From Streptomyces sp. Edi2 (GTDB taxonomy: Bacteria; Actinomycetota; Actinomycetes; Streptomycetales; Streptomycetaceae), in contig NZ_JBEJGX010000003.1 of the NCBI RefSeq assembly GCF_040253635.1, forward strand, positions 4,030,001 through 4,094,000: a DNA stretch of 64,000 nt, written 5' to 3'. The translations under genes and the position numbers were made by a program. A model generated the notes under the pieces. That model was given only the letters and a program-made list of their open reading frames with translations, did no database searches and was not told the DNA's origin. Every line of letters begins with the position of its first letter. Within the stretch, counting starts at the first letter, position 1. Below, piece by piece: positions 51,628 to 61,269 of the stretch.

Positions 51628-53352
51628 TCAGCCCCCCAACAGCTTCCGCACCCGCTCCGCGCCCACGGCCAGCAGCAGAGTGGGCAGCCGCGGCCCGGTG
51701 TCCCGGCCGACCAGCAGGTTGTAGAGCAGGGCGAAGAAGGCACGCTGGGCGACCTTCAGCTCCGGCGTCGGCTTGGCGTCCGGCTCCAGGCCCGCCTGCA
51801 CCTTCGGAACGCCGTAGACCAAGGTCGTCAGGCCGTCCAGCGACCAGTGCTCGTCGAGACCGTCGAGCAGCAGCCGCAGCGAGCCCCGGGACTGCTCGTC
51901 GAGCGTGCCGAGCAGTTCCTCGTCGGGCTCGTCGCGGACGATGGTGCGCTGCTCGGCCGGGACCTGGGTGTTGATCCAGTACTCGGCCTTGGCCAGCCGC
52001 GGCCGGGTCTCGTCCAGCGAGGTGACCGGGTTGTCCGGGTCCAGTTCGCCGAGGATCCGGAGCGTCTGCTCGTCGTGGCCCGCGGTGATGTCCGCGACCG
52101 AGGCGAGGGTGCGGTACGGCAGCGGCCGCGGCGTGCGCGGCAGCTCACCGGCGGCGGTACGGGCCGCCCGGGCGTACGCGGCGGCGTCGGCCGGCAGCGC
52201 ACTGCCGTCGGCGACCTTGGCCTCCAGCTTGTCCCACTCGTCGTAGAGCCGCTGGATCTCCTGGTCGAAGGCGATCTTGAAGGACTGGTTGGGCTTGCGG
52301 CGCGCGTACAGCCAGCGCAGCAGCGGCGCCTCCATGATCTTCAGCGCGTCACCCGGCGTCGGCACCCCGCCGCGCGACGACGACATCTTGGCCATGCCGC
52401 TGATGCCGACGAAGGCGTACATGGGGCCGATGGGCTGGTCGCCGTCGAAGATCTGCCGGACGATCTGGCCGCCGACGACGAAGGACGAGCCCGGCGAGGA
52501 GTGGTCGACACCGGACGGCTCGAAGATCACGCCCTCGTAGGCCCACCGCATCGGCCAGTCGACCTTCCAGACCAGCTTGCCGCGGTTGAACTCGCTCAGC
52601 CGGACCGTTTCGCCGAAACCGCACTCCGAGCAGGTGTAGACCAGCTCGGTGGTCTCGTCGTCGTACGAGGTGACCGTGGTCAGGTCCTTCTCGCACTGCC
52701 CGCAATAGGGCTTGTACGGGAAGTAGCCGGCCGAGCCGCCGCTGCCGTCGTCCTCGGCGGCCGCGCCCGAGCCCTCGGCGGCCTCCAGCTCGGCCTCGTC
52801 GACCGGCTTCTGCGACTTCTTGGCCGGGGCCTTCTTCGTGCGGTACTGGCCGAGGATCGCGTCGATGTCCGCGCGGTGCTTCATCGCGTGCAGGACCTGC
52901 TCGCGGTAGACACCGGCGGTGTACTGCTCGGTCTGGCTGATGCCGTCGTACTCGACGCCCAGCTCGGCCAGCGCCTCGGCCATGGCGGCCTTGAAGTGCT
53001 CCGCCCAGTTCGGGTACGGCGAACCGGCCGGGGCCGGCACCGCGGTCAGCGGCTTGCCGATGTGCTCGGCCCAGGAGTCGTCGACACCCGGCACGCCGTT
53101 CGGGACCTTGCGGTAGCGGTCGTAGTCGTCCCAGGAGATGAGGTGGCGGACCTCGTGGCCGCGGCGGCGGATCTCGTCGGCGACGAGGTGCGGGGTCATG
53201 ACCTCGCGGAGGTTGCCGAGGTGGATCGGGCCGGACGGGCTCAGGCCCGAGGCGCAGACGACCGGTTTGCCCGGGGCGCGGCGCTCCGCCTCGGCAATGA
53301 CCTCGTCCGCGAACCTGGAGACCCAGTCGGTCTCGGTGCTCTGCTGAGCCAC
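51628..53352 (-). CDS. lysK: Class I lysyl-tRNA synthetase
   Basis: A 574-residue class I LysRS charging tRNA-Lys, the archaeal/spirochaete type also present in some actinobacteria. HIGH-like PIHLGN at residues 42-47, the KMSSS motif MAKMSSSRGG, and an inserted CGQC...CSEC zinc element that marks the family. GTG 53352 is preceded by GAAGGG; frames extending further upstream overlap argS and are shadows. Divergent from argS with a shared promoter region of 183 bp. Whether a class II lysS also exists elsewhere cannot be seen. Confidence 0.93.
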   Translation of the reverse strand: MAQQSTETDWVSRFADEVIAEAERRAPGKPVVCASGLSPSGPIHLGNLREVMTPHLVADEIRRRGHEVRHLISWDDYDRYRKVPNGVPGVDDSWAEHIGKPLTAVPAPAGSPYPNWAEHFKAAMAEALAELGVEYDGISQTEQYTAGVYREQVLHAMKHRADIDAILGQYRTKKAPAKKSQKPVDEAELEAAEGSGAAAEDDGSGGSAGYFPYKPYCGQCEKDLTTVTSYDDETTELVYTCSECGFGETVRLSEFNRGKLVWKVDWPMRWAYEGVIFEPSGVDHSSPGSSFVVGGQIVRQIFDGDQPIGPMYAFVGISGMAKMSSSRGGVPTPGDALKIMEAPLLRWLYARRKPNQSFKIAFDQEIQRLYDEWDKLEAKVADGSALPADAAAYARAARTAAGELPRTPRPLPYRTLASVADITAGHDEQTLRILGELDPDNPVTSLDETRPRLAKAEYWINTQVPAEQRTIVRDEPDEELLGTLDEQSRGSLRLLLDGLDEHWSLDGLTTLVYGVPKVQAGLEPDAKPTPELKVAQRAFFALLYNLLVGRDTGPRLPTLLLAVGAERVRKLLGG

Positions 53353-53535
53353 GATCGGCCCTTCCTCTTCCTGGTGCTTCCTGATTGCGCCGTCTTGCGC
53401 GTGCGACGCACAAATGCCTGACGGTGCCCATTGTCCCAGACGGAAAATCAGTGGTAGTGCCGTGGGATACTCGTTGGCAAACCCTTTCCCCTCCGACGAC
53501 ACCTCCCTGCCTCCTCCGGAAGAGAGCTCTTCTCC

Positions 53536-55299
53536 ATGGCCTCGGTCACTTCCCTCGCAGCTTCGGTTCACCAGCGCGTCGCGGACGCCCTCTCGGCAGC
53601 CCTGCCGGAGGCCGGCGCCGCGGACCCGCTGCTGCGCCGAAGCGACCGGGCCGACTTCCAGGCCAACGGCATGCTGGCGCTGGCCAAGAAGCTCAAGGGC
53701 AATCCGCGGGAGCTGGCGACCAAGGTCGTCGCGGAGATCGGCGAGAGCGACCTCCTCCAGGAGATCGAGGTCTCCGGCCCCGGCTTCCTCAACATCACGA
53801 TCGCCGACCGGGCGATCACCGAGACGCTGGCCGCGCGCGCCGCCGACGACCGGCTCGGCGTCCCGCTCAAGGAGCAGCCCGGCGTCACGGTCATCGACTA
53901 CGCCCAGCCGAACGTCGCCAAGGAGATGCACGTCGGGCACCTGCGCTCGGCGGTCATCGGCGACGCCCTGCGCCACATCCTGGACTTCACCGGCGAGCAG
54001 ACGATCGGCCGGCACCACATCGGTGACTGGGGCACCCAGTTCGGCATGCTCATCCAGTACCTGATCGAGAACCCCGGCGAGCTGGCCCCGGCGGCCGACG
54101 TCGACGGCGAGCAGGCGATGAGCAACCTCAACCGGGTCTACAAGGCCTCGCGCGCCGTCTTCGACTCCGACGAGCAGTTCAAGGAGCGGGCCAGGAAGCG
54201 GGTCGTGGCGCTCCAGTCCGGCGACGCGGAGACCCTTGACCTGTGGCAGCGGTTCGTGGACGAGTCGAAGGTCTACTTCTACTCGGTCTTCGAGAAGCTG
54301 GACATGGAGATCCGCGACGACGAGATCGTCGGCGAGTCCGCGTACAACGACATGATGGGCGAGACGGCGCGGCTGCTGGAGGAGTCGGGCGTCGCCGTCC
54401 GCTCCGAGGGCGCGCTGGTGGTCTTCTTCGACGAGATCCGCGGCAAGGACGACCAGCCGGTGCCGCTGATCGTGCAGAAGGCGGACGGCGGCTTCGGCTA
54501 CGCGGCCTCCGATCTCTCCGCGATCCGCAACCGCGTTGTCGACCTGAAGGCGACGACGCTCCTGTACGTCGTCGACGTCCGCCAGTCGCTGCACTTCCGG
54601 ATGGTCTTCGAGGCGGCCCGCCGGGCGGGCTGGCTGAGCGACGACATCACCGCGCACAACATGGGCTACGGCACGGTCCTCGGTGCGGACGGCAAGCCGT
54701 TCAAGACCCGTGCGGGCGAGACCGTACGCCTGGAGGACCTGCTCGACGAGGCGGCCGAGCGGGCGACCACGGTGGTGCGCGAGAAGGGCGCGGCGATCGG
54801 CCTGACCGAACGGGAGATCACCGAGAACGGTGCGCAGGTCGGCATCGGCGCGGTGAAGTACGCGGACCTGTCGACGTCGCCGAGCCGGGACTACAAGTTC
54901 GACCTGGACCAGATGGTCTCGCTCAACGGCGACACCTCGGTCTACCTCCAGTACGCCTACGCCCGGATCCGGTCGATCTTCCGCAAGGCCGGTGACGCGG
55001 CCCCCGCGGCGCACCCGGAGCTGCCGCTGGCCCCGGCCGAGCGGGCGCTGGGCCTGCACCTCGACCAGTTCGGCGAGACCGTCGCCGAGGCCGCCGCCGC
55101 GTACGAGCCGCACAAGCTCGCCGCGTACCTCTACGGCCTCGCCTCGCTGTTCACGACCTTCTACGACCAGTGCCCGGTCCTGAAGGCCGAGGGCGGCCCG
55201 GACCAGCTGGCCAACCGGCTGTTCCTGTGCGACCTGACCGCCCGCACCCTCCACCAGGGCATGGCGCTGCTCGGCATCCGGACGCCCGAGCGGCTCTGA
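53536..55299 (+). CDS. argS: Arginyl-tRNA synthetase
   Basis: A 587-residue class I synthetase. The N-terminal Add-1 domain precedes [12 protein letters not shown] (HIGH, 132-135), and a KMSKS-like region is replaced by the usual ArgRS variant ([16 protein letters not shown]). The DALR anticodon domain forms the C-terminus ([14 protein letters not shown]). ATG 53536 follows GGAAGAG. Divergent from lysK. The last codons CGGCTCTGA are repeated about eight times downstream. Confidence 0.95.
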   Translation: MASVTSLAASVHQRVADALSAALPEAGAADPLLRRSDRADFQANGMLALAKKLKGNPRELATKVVAEIGESDLLQEIEVSGPGFLNITIADRAITETLAARAADDRLGVPLKEQPGVTVIDYAQPNVAKEMHVGHLRSAVIGDALRHILDFTGEQTIGRHHIGDWGTQFGMLIQYLIENPGELAPAADVDGEQAMSNLNRVYKASRAVFDSDEQFKERARKRVVALQSGDAETLDLWQRFVDESKVYFYSVFEKLDMEIRDDEIVGESAYNDMMGETARLLEESGVAVRSEGALVVFFDEIRGKDDQPVPLIVQKADGGFGYAASDLSAIRNRVVDLKATTLLYVVDVRQSLHFRMVFEAARRAGWLSDDITAHNMGYGTVLGADGKPFKTRAGETVRLEDLLDEAAERATTVVREKGAAIGLTEREITENGAQVGIGAVKYADLSTSPSRDYKFDLDQMVSLNGDTSVYLQYAYARIRSIFRKAGDAAPAAHPELPLAPAERALGLHLDQFGETVAEAAAAYEPHKLAAYLYGLASLFTTFYDQCPVLKAEGGPDQLANRLFLCDLTARTLHQGMALLGIRTPERL

Positions 55300-55406
55300 C
55301 CCGAGCGGCTCTGACCCGGGCGGCCCTGCCCGGGCGGCTCTGACCCGGGCGGCCCTGCCCGGGCGGCTCTGACCCGGACGGCTCTGACCCGGACGGCTCT
55401 GACCGG
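55291..55406. repeat. 14-15-bp tandem repeat including the argS stop codon, about 8 copies
   Basis: Units of CGGCTCTGACCCGRG alternate with a 14-bp variant CGGCCCTGCCCGGG. The first copy encodes the C-terminal Arg-Leu and stop of argS (CGG CTC TGA); later copies are non-coding. Confidence 0.9.
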
Positions 55407-55532
55407 CCCGCGTCGTCCGGCCGACGGCGCGGACCCGTCATCGCTTACTCTCCAGCCACTGCGGCCCCGTACAAGACCCTTACAAAAGGTCTGGTACGCG
55501 GCCGTTCCGGTCTCCAGGGGAGGGCAACAGCC

Positions 55533-56477
55533 ATGCACCATGCACCACACACGACCGATCAGCCGGCCGCACCCGCCGCCGCCCCGACCCGGCGCACCGC
55601 GCTGGGCGCCGGAGCCGGACTGCTGACGGCAGGCCTCCTGGCGTCCGCCACCCCATCCGCGGCCGCCGCGCAGGCCCGCACCGCCCCCGATCCGCACCAG
55701 ACGCTGCGCCGCCTGGAACACGAACACCGGGCGCGCGTCGGGGCGTTCGCCCACAACCTCGCCACCGGCGCGACGCTCGCCTACCGCGCCCACACCCGCG
55801 TCCCCTTCTGCTCGGTCTTCAAGACCCTCGCCGTAGGGGCGGTGCTGCGCGACCTCGACCACCACGGCGAGACGCTGGCCCGCCGCATCCACTACAGCCG
55901 CGCCGACCTCGTCGACAATTCGCCCGTCACCGGTGCCCACCTCGCCACCGGCATGACGATCGCCGAACTGTGCGCCGCCGCCCTCCAGCGCAGCGACAAC
56001 ACGGCCGCCAACCTCCTGCTCCGCGAACTCGGCGGCCCGGCCGCCGTCACCGCCTTCGCCCGCTCCCTCGGCGACCGCACCACCCGCCTCGACCGCTGGG
56101 AGCCGGAACTGAACTCGGCCGAGCCCTGGCGCAGGACAGACACCACCAGCCCCGCCGCCATCGCCCGCACCTACACCCGGCTGCTCCTGGGCGACGCGCT
56201 CACGCCCTCGGACCGGGGCCGGCTGACGGCATGGATGAAGGCCAACGAGACCAATACGGCCCGCTTCCGCGCCGCGCTGCCCAAGGACTGGTCCCTCGCC
56301 GACAAGACGGGCACGGGCTCGTACGGCACCGGCAATGACGTGGGCGTCGCCTGGACCCCGGACGGCACCCCGATCGTGCTGGCCGTCCTGACGGGCAAGC
56401 CGGAGCAGGCCGCGGCCTCCGACGACGCGCTGATCGCGGACGTGACGAAGGTGCTGGCCCAGGCCGTGACGGGCTGA
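55533..56477 (+). CDS. Class A beta-lactamase (Tat-exported)
   Basis: A 314-residue serine beta-lactamase-like protein. A twin-Arg segment TRRTALGAGAG precedes a long Ala-rich signal. The catalytic motifs are SVFK (Ser94, Lys97), SDN (Ser154-Asn156), EPELN (Glu190, the general base) and KTG (Lys258-Gly260), all in class A order and spacing. The SxxK is preceded by Cys (PFCSVFK), a known Streptomyces variation. It should hydrolyse beta-lactams outside the membrane. No regulator is adjacent. Confidence 0.92.
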   Translation: MHHAPHTTDQPAAPAAAPTRRTALGAGAGLLTAGLLASATPSAAAAQARTAPDPHQTLRRLEHEHRARVGAFAHNLATGATLAYRAHTRVPFCSVFKTLAVGAVLRDLDHHGETLARRIHYSRADLVDNSPVTGAHLATGMTIAELCAAALQRSDNTAANLLLRELGGPAAVTAFARSLGDRTTRLDRWEPELNSAEPWRRTDTTSPAAIARTYTRLLLGDALTPSDRGRLTAWMKANETNTARFRAALPKDWSLADKTGTGSYGTGNDVGVAWTPDGTPIVLAVLTGKPEQAAASDDALIADVTKVLAQAVTG

Positions 56478-56592
56478 GCGGCCGGGCGGTTCAGGAGGCC
56501 GGGGCCGGGGACAGGGGGCCGGGCCCAGGCGCCGGGGCCCGGGTCAGGAGCCGAGGCCAGGGCTCAGGGGACGCGGTCCAGAAGCGGCGCCC

Positions 56593-56778
56593 TCAGTGCT
56601 GCCAGGGCCTGCGTACCGCGTCCTTGACCTTCTCGCTCGCGTCCAGCCCGTGCCCCGCGGTCTTCTCGGCCTTGCCCTCGGCCTCCAGCTTGCGGTTGTG
56701 CGTGGCCCGGCCGACGACTTCCTTCATGGCGCCGATGACCTGCGCGCCCTTGGCCTGCATCTTGCGCTTGGCAGTCAT
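56593..56778 (-). CDS. CsbD-like small stress protein
   Basis: A 61-residue, highly charged, helical protein (KGAQVIGAMKEVVGRATHNR, then LEAEGKAEKTAG), matching the CsbD-like family of stress-induced proteins. ATG 56778 has GAGGAG 9 nt upstream; longer frames add a non-conserved basic lead. It lies between the beta-lactamase and hemB. Role unknown; family members are induced by general stress. Confidence 0.8.
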   Translation of the reverse strand: MTAKRKMQAKGAQVIGAMKEVVGRATHNRKLEAEGKAEKTAGHGLDASEKVKDAVRRPWQH

Positions 56779-56937
56779 GGTTACCCGCTCCTCGGTCGGT
56801 CGGGGCCTTCCCTGACACTCGGCGCGTGCCCGGCAGGCGCCGGACAAAACGTCGCGCCCACGACAAAGCTCCCGCCCCCGTGGTCCGGGGACAGGAGCTT
56901 CGGCAAGGCAACGCCGGGCACAGCCGGCCGGGGCGGC

Positions 56938-57927
56938 TCACAGCCCCCGCGCGACCTCCGTCGCCCAGTACGTGAGGATCATGTCGGCACCGGCCCGCTT
57001 GATGCCGGTCAAGGCCTCCAGGATCGCCTTGTCCCGGTCGATCCAGCCCTTCTCGGCGGCCGCCTCGATCATCGCGTACTCACCGGAGATCTGGTACGCG
57101 GCAACGGGTACGTCCACCGCATCCGCGACCTTCGCCAGCACGTCCAGGTACGGCAGCGCCGGCTTGACCATCACCATGTCGGCGCCCTCCTCCAGGTCGA
57201 GCGCCAGCTCGACCATCGAGTCACGGAGGTTGGCCGGGTCCTGCTGGTAGGTCTTGCGGTCACCCTGGAGGGACGAGCCGACGGCCTCCCGGAAGGGCCC
57301 GTAGAAGGCGGAGGAGTACTTCGCCGTGTAGGCGAGGATCGACACGTCCTCGTGGGAGGTCTGGTCGAGCGCGTCACGGATGACGCCGACCTGGCCGTCC
57401 ATCATGCCGCTGGGGGCCACGACATGGACGCCCGCGTCGGCCTGCACCTGCGCCATCTCGGCGTACCGCTCCAGCGTCGCGTCGTTGTCGACCCGGCCCT
57501 CGGCGTCCAGGACACCGCAGTGGCCGTGATCGGTGTACTCGTCCAGGCACAGGTCCGACATGATCACGAGGTCGTCGCCGACCTCGGCCTTCACGTCACG
57601 GATGGCGACCTGCAGGATCCCGTCCGGGTCGGTGCCCGCCGTCGCGACGCCGTCCTTCTTCGCGTCCTCCGGCACCCCGAACAGCATGATCCCGGCGACC
57701 CCGGCGTCGACCGCCTCCACGGCGGCCTTCCGCAGCGTGTCGCGGGTGTGCTGGACGACGCCCGGCATGGCGGAGATCGGCACCGGCTCGGCGATCCCCT
57801 CCCGTACGAACGCGGGAAGGATCAGGTCGGCGGGGTGCAGCCGGTGTTCGGCCACCATCCGCCGCATGGCGGGGGTGGTACGCAGCCGCCGCGGCCGCGC
57901 ACCGGGAAAGCTTCCGTACTTCGTCAT
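56938..57927 (-). CDS. hemB: Porphobilinogen synthase HemB
   Basis: A 329-residue enzyme condensing two 5-aminolevulinate molecules to porphobilinogen. Schiff-base Lys residues lie in [14 protein letters not shown] and [12 protein letters not shown]. The metal-binding region [15 protein letters not shown] keeps the Asp and Cys of the Zn/Mg-type enzyme. ATG 57927 has a weak GGGCGG site. With hemL at 31487 and hemD at 63212 it belongs to the haem pathway; the ~5 kb between hemB and hemD is filled by accessory genes and insertion sequences. Confidence 0.95.
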   Translation of the reverse strand: MTKYGSFPGARPRRLRTTPAMRRMVAEHRLHPADLILPAFVREGIAEPVPISAMPGVVQHTRDTLRKAAVEAVDAGVAGIMLFGVPEDAKKDGVATAGTDPDGILQVAIRDVKAEVGDDLVIMSDLCLDEYTDHGHCGVLDAEGRVDNDATLERYAEMAQVQADAGVHVVAPSGMMDGQVGVIRDALDQTSHEDVSILAYTAKYSSAFYGPFREAVGSSLQGDRKTYQQDPANLRDSMVELALDLEEGADMVMVKPALPYLDVLAKVADAVDVPVAAYQISGEYAMIEAAAEKGWIDRDKAILEALTGIKRAGADMILTYWATEVARGL

Positions 57928-58004
57928 ACCGCCCACGCTACGCCCGCTTTGCTCCTGCCTTTGCCGACGCATCGTCGGCAGTCACGGCCCCTCCGCGGCC
58001 CCGC

Positions 58005-59044
58005 TCAGGCCGCCGCAGCAGCCACAGCAGCCACAGCGGGCCCGCCGGACGCCGGCTCCCCGGCCACCGATTCGCCCCGGCAGTCCCGGCAGTCCCGGCA
58101 GCGCCCCGGCCACCGGGCACGGAACGCGCGCTCGCAGCCGTCGCAGGTCTGGAACGGATCCGGCGCGGGCCGACGACGGTCATCCGCACCGGGGCCCGGT
58201 GGGCCTTCGCAGCCCGGCGGGGCTACTGAGCCTTCGCGGCCCGGTGGGACCCCCCGGCCCGCCGGAAGGGGCGGCGGCAGCAGCTCCCGCAGACGATGGG
58301 CGAGCAGCCCGCCAGGTTCTTCAGATCGCACGGCAGGTCCGCGGTCAGCGTGCGGTGCACGGCCGCGACGGTCGCCCCGTTCTCGAACCACGCGGCGACG
58401 GCGGAGGCGAGGCGGCGTACGTCCCGCCGGGAGAGCGTGAGCCGGTCATCGGTGCGGCGCAGCGCCGCGAGCAGGGCGACGGCGGCGGCGTGGTGCTCGC
58501 CGGCGGGCGCTTCCACGGCGGGGTCCGGTGCCTGCTGCGGCGCGGCCGGGGCGGGTGGCCCGGCCGGGACGGAGGACGCGGCCGGGACGGATGACGCGGC
58601 CGGGACGGATGGCGGCGGAGCCTCGTCCCCCTCGTCCCGGGCTGCGGCGGCGGGGACCTCAGCGACGGTGGCCCCGATGACACCCGGAGCATTGTGAGCG
58701 TAAGTACGGGTGATCACGCGCCCGTCCGGAGCCCGCTCCCGCACCCGCTCGACATAGCCGTGCGCCTCCAACTCCCGTAGGGCGAAGGCGATCCGGTCCC
58801 GCCCCTCGGGGAAGCGGGCCGCGAGCGTACGGATATCGACGGAGGCACCCTCGGGCAGCGACAGGATGTGAGTGCCCACCCCGATCGCGGTCAGGGACAG
58901 TTCGCGGTGCTGGGCAAGGTGATTGCCGATGATCGTGTACCGGTCCGGCTGGTACTGCCGGATATGCGTCACCCCGCTGTGGGTGGCACTTCGACGAACA
59001 CGGTTATACGGGCGCGTGGCGGCGCTAGGCTTCTGTTCAGCCAT
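58005..59044 (-). pseudogene. HTH regulator-like gene with a single frameshift
   Basis: The first part, from ATG 59044, is a good winged-HTH protein (YTIIGNHLAQHRELSLTAIG, DRIAFALRELEAHGYVERV) with an Ala/Pro-rich linker and a C-terminal helix, ending at 58223 by a change of frame. From about 58310 the expected C-terminus continues in another minus-strand frame: LLAHRLRELLPPPL, FQTCDGCERAF and RWPGRCRDC, down to a stop at 58005. One missing base in the GGG at 58308-58310 explains both halves. It resembles Streptomyces helix-turn-helix proteins that end in a CxxC zinc motif. Recent loss of function or a sequencing error are both possible. Confidence 0.75.
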
Positions 59045-59269
59045 CGGGAAGGTCGTTTCTTCCTCTGGTGGTCAGGCCCTCGCACTGGGATGGCAGTCCC
59101 GGCGGGGGCCGACGCATGTCTGCGGTGGTCAGGCCCGAGCCTGCCCACTCAAGTCACCCGCGCGCCAGCCGAGTTGAGCTGATTCACCCCCACGAGTGAC
59201 GTACGCGGGGTTTGGTGGGTTTGGAAGGTTCTCTCCCAAGGTTCTTTGTCCTTGACCGCCCGCCGCACC

Positions 59270-59698
59270 GACGGACAGGCCACCGGGCCCTGGCTTTCCG
59301 GGCGCCGGTCCGGTGTTGCTCCCGGACCGGACGCCGAAGCGGGGTGGCCGCTGGCGCGATCACCGTGAGGTGATCGACGCGACCGCCTTCAAGTTCCAAA
59401 CCTGCACGCAGTGGGTCCACCTGCCAGAGAAGTACGGCAACTGGCGGGGTGTCTACAACAGGCTGCGGATGTGGGCCATCGACGGCACCTGGGAGCGGGT
59501 GTTTACCGCGTTGACGGCCCAGGCCGACGCGGACGAAGACCTCAACTGGGCGGTCTCCGTGGACTCCACGATCGTGCGCGCTCACCAGCACGCGGCCGGG
59601 GCTCGCAAAAAGGGGCCCCGGCCGGCGAGCCGACTGACCACGCCATCGGCCGGTCCCGTGGCGGACTGACCACAAAGATCCACTGGTCCGCAAGGTGA
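59270..59698 (+). mobile_element. IS5-family transposase fragment, truncated at both ends
   Basis: From 59313 the plus strand encodes the N-terminal DDE half of an IS5-family transposase (LLPDRTPKRGGRWRDHREVI, WVHLPEKYGNWRGVYNRLRMW, DGTWERVF, SVDSTIVRAHQHAAGARKK). At 59607-59615 the run AAAAAGGGG is followed in the -1 frame by GAPAGEPTDHAIGRSRGGLTTKIH, ending at 59698. That is the usual start of the second half. The remaining two thirds are lost, and the N-terminus before 59313 is out of frame. A dead remnant. Confidence 0.8.
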
Positions 59699-59710
59699 TC
59701 CAAAGGAAAC
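59695..59710. repeat. Direct repeat copy 1 (GTGATCCAAAGGAAAC)
   Basis: This 16-mer at the right end of the IS fragment is repeated as GTGATCCAAACGAAAC at 60260-60275, flanking the SnoaL-like gene. It resembles the right end of the complete IS element (ATGATCCGAGAAAC). Confidence 0.6.
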
Positions 59711-59720
59711 TTCCCAGGGC

Positions 59721-60137
59721 TCATGACGGGGCGCCCGGGAAGGACGGCTTGATGACGCGGCTGCCAAACTTCCACTGTCCGTCCACGCGAACGTATTCGT
59801 CCTCGTACTTGACGTGGGAACGAACGTAGCCGCCGTCGTTCTTCACCACTTCCACGAGACAGAAGACACTCCCCGCCGCGCAGTTGCCCTCGATGTCCGT
59901 CACCAGGTGGTTGAACATGACGTGGATGACGTAGCGGGCATGGGCGAAGAGTGAGTCGCGGAAGAAGTCGCGTATCGCCTCGCGCCCTTGGAACAGGCCG
60001 AAGCCGGTCTCGCGTTCGTCGAGGACGCCATCCTCGGCCCAGCAGCCGGAGGACTCATTCAGCCGGAAGCCGTCGAAAGCAACCGCGTAACGAGTGTTGA
60101 GATCGTGGATGGCGGCACGATCGGCCAGATGACTCAT
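59721..60137 (-). CDS. SnoaL-like (NTF2-fold) protein
   Basis: A 138-residue NTF2/SnoaL-type domain: DRAAIHDLNTRYAVAFDGF as the first helix pair, GVLDERETGFGLFQGREAIR, and the strand-rich C-terminus SHVKYEDEYVRVDGQWKF. Members act as isomerases, hydroxylase partners or small-molecule binders. Catalytic residues are not diagnostic here. The gene is flanked by the direct repeats 59695-59710 and 60260-60275 and by IS remains, so it probably arrived with mobile DNA. Codon use is less GC-biased than host genes. Confidence 0.85.
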   Translation of the reverse strand: MSHLADRAAIHDLNTRYAVAFDGFRLNESSGCWAEDGVLDERETGFGLFQGREAIRDFFRDSLFAHARYVIHVMFNHLVTDIEGNCAAGSVFCLVEVVKNDGGYVRSHVKYEDEYVRVDGQWKFGSRVIKPSFPGAPS

Positions 60138-60259
60138 GGGACAACCTCACGTGAAGAAGCGGCGCCGTGCGCCCTAGCCCTGGCTGGCTCGGACGAGCCG
60201 GGGGAACGGTGTACACGGCTCCCAGCCCGTGTCAAGGCTCCCCAGCCATGAACTGACCA

Positions 60260-60275
60260 GTGATCCAAACGAAAC
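60260..60275. repeat. Direct repeat copy 2 (GTGATCCAAACGAAAC)
   Basis: 15 of 16 bases match copy 1 at 59695-59710 in the same orientation. It abuts the left end of the complete IS element at 60283. Confidence 0.6.
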
Positions 60276-60337
60276 CGCCTAGGCAGTGTTTCTCGGATCT
60301 CCGGACGTGGGTGGGGTGTTGGGGTCAGGCTGGTTTC

Positions 60338-60871
60338 ATGGGTCGTGGGGATTTAACGAATGCGGAGTGGCATCGACTGGAGTCGTTCTTGCCTCGGGGT
60401 GGTGCGCGTGGGGGTCGGTGGAGTGATCATCGGCGGGTGATTAACGGGGTGCTGTACCAGGTGCGGACGGGTGTGCAGTGGCGGGATCTTCCCGAGCGGT
60501 TCGGGCCGTGGGAGACGGTCTACAAACGTCATCGCCGCTGGTCAGCGGACGGAACGTGGGAGAGGCTGCTGTCCCGTGTCCAGGCCGCCGAGGATGCTGA
60601 GGGCCGAATCGACTGGGAGGTGTCAGTGGACTCCACCGCGGTGCGGGCTCACCAGCACGCCGCCGGCGCGAGGAAGGTGCCCCCAGCCGCGGTTCCTCAA
60701 AAGGGGGCCGGGCAGGGGACAAACCGGGTCGGTCCGGTGCTGCGGAAACTGGCCGTCCGATTGGAGGAGGTGGTCAGATCGGCGAATGCCTGGGACGCTC
60801 CCGCGGCGGCTTCACCACCAAAATCCACCTCGCCGTCGAGGGACGATGCCGGCCCCTCGCGCTCGTTCTGA
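60338..60871 (+). CDS. IS5-family transposase, first frame (OrfA)
   Basis: Residues 1-110 are the N-terminal DDE half: MGRGDLTNAEWHRLESFLPR, VRTGVQWRDLPERFGPWETV and IDWEVSVDSTAVRAHQHAAG with the first catalytic Asp. The frame runs on to 60871 but loses family similarity after about 60700, where the -1 frame takes over. Start ATG 60338. Programmed frameshifting is the usual way such two-frame transposases are made, but is not shown here. Confidence 0.85.
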   Translation: MGRGDLTNAEWHRLESFLPRGGARGGRWSDHRRVINGVLYQVRTGVQWRDLPERFGPWETVYKRHRRWSADGTWERLLSRVQAAEDAEGRIDWEVSVDSTAVRAHQHAAGARKVPPAAVPQKGAGQGTNRVGPVLRKLAVRLEEVVRSANAWDAPAAASPPKSTSPSRDDAGPSRSF

Positions 60872-61269
60872 CACCCGGGCACTACGGTGACGGCCCCCAG
60901 TTCGAGCGGGTGCTGGAGCAGGTTTCCGTGCCCCGCACCGGAGTCGGACGGCCCCGCACCCGGCCCGACCACGTCCTGGCGGACAAGGCCTACACCTCCC
61001 GCAAGAACCGCCGTTACCTGCGACGACGCGGAATCCGGCACACCATCCCCGAACGCCTCGACCAGCAACGACACCGCCACAACCGCGGCTCCGACGGCGG
61101 CCGGCCCACCGGATTCGACAGCGAACGCTACAAGAAACGCAACACTGTCGAGCGAGCCATCAACCGCCTCAAGGGCTTCCGGGCCGTCGCCACCCGCTAC
61201 GAGAAACGCGCCTACGTCTACCTCGGAACCGTCACGGTCGCGACCCTCATGATCTGGCTCCGAACATGA
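60700..61269 (+). CDS. IS5-family transposase, second frame (OrfB)
   Basis: This frame, -1 relative to OrfA, carries the rest of the transposase: ECLGRSRGGFTTKIHLAVEG, LVLTPGHYGDGPQF, DHVLADKAYTSRKNRRYLRR with the second catalytic Asp, and KKRNTVERAINRLKGFRAVA with the catalytic Glu. It would be made as an OrfA-OrfB fusion through slippage at 60698-60707. The given start is the slip region, not a start codon. Confidence 0.8.
   Translation, partial: KGGRAGDKPGRSGAAETGRPIGGGGQIGECLGRSRGGFTTKIHLAVEGRCRPLALVLTPGHYGDGPQFERVLEQVSVPRTGVGRPRTRPDHVLADKAYTSRKNRRYLRRRGIRHTIPERLDQQRHRHNRGSDGGRPTGFDSERYKKRNTVERAINRLKGFRAVATRYEKRAYVYLGTVTVATLMIWLRT

Noticed and set aside
53353..55254. N-terminal extension that would make lysK 1,208 codons long
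   Set aside because: The extra part is antisense to argS. The lysyl-tRNA synthetase starts at GTG 53352 with its own ribosome site.
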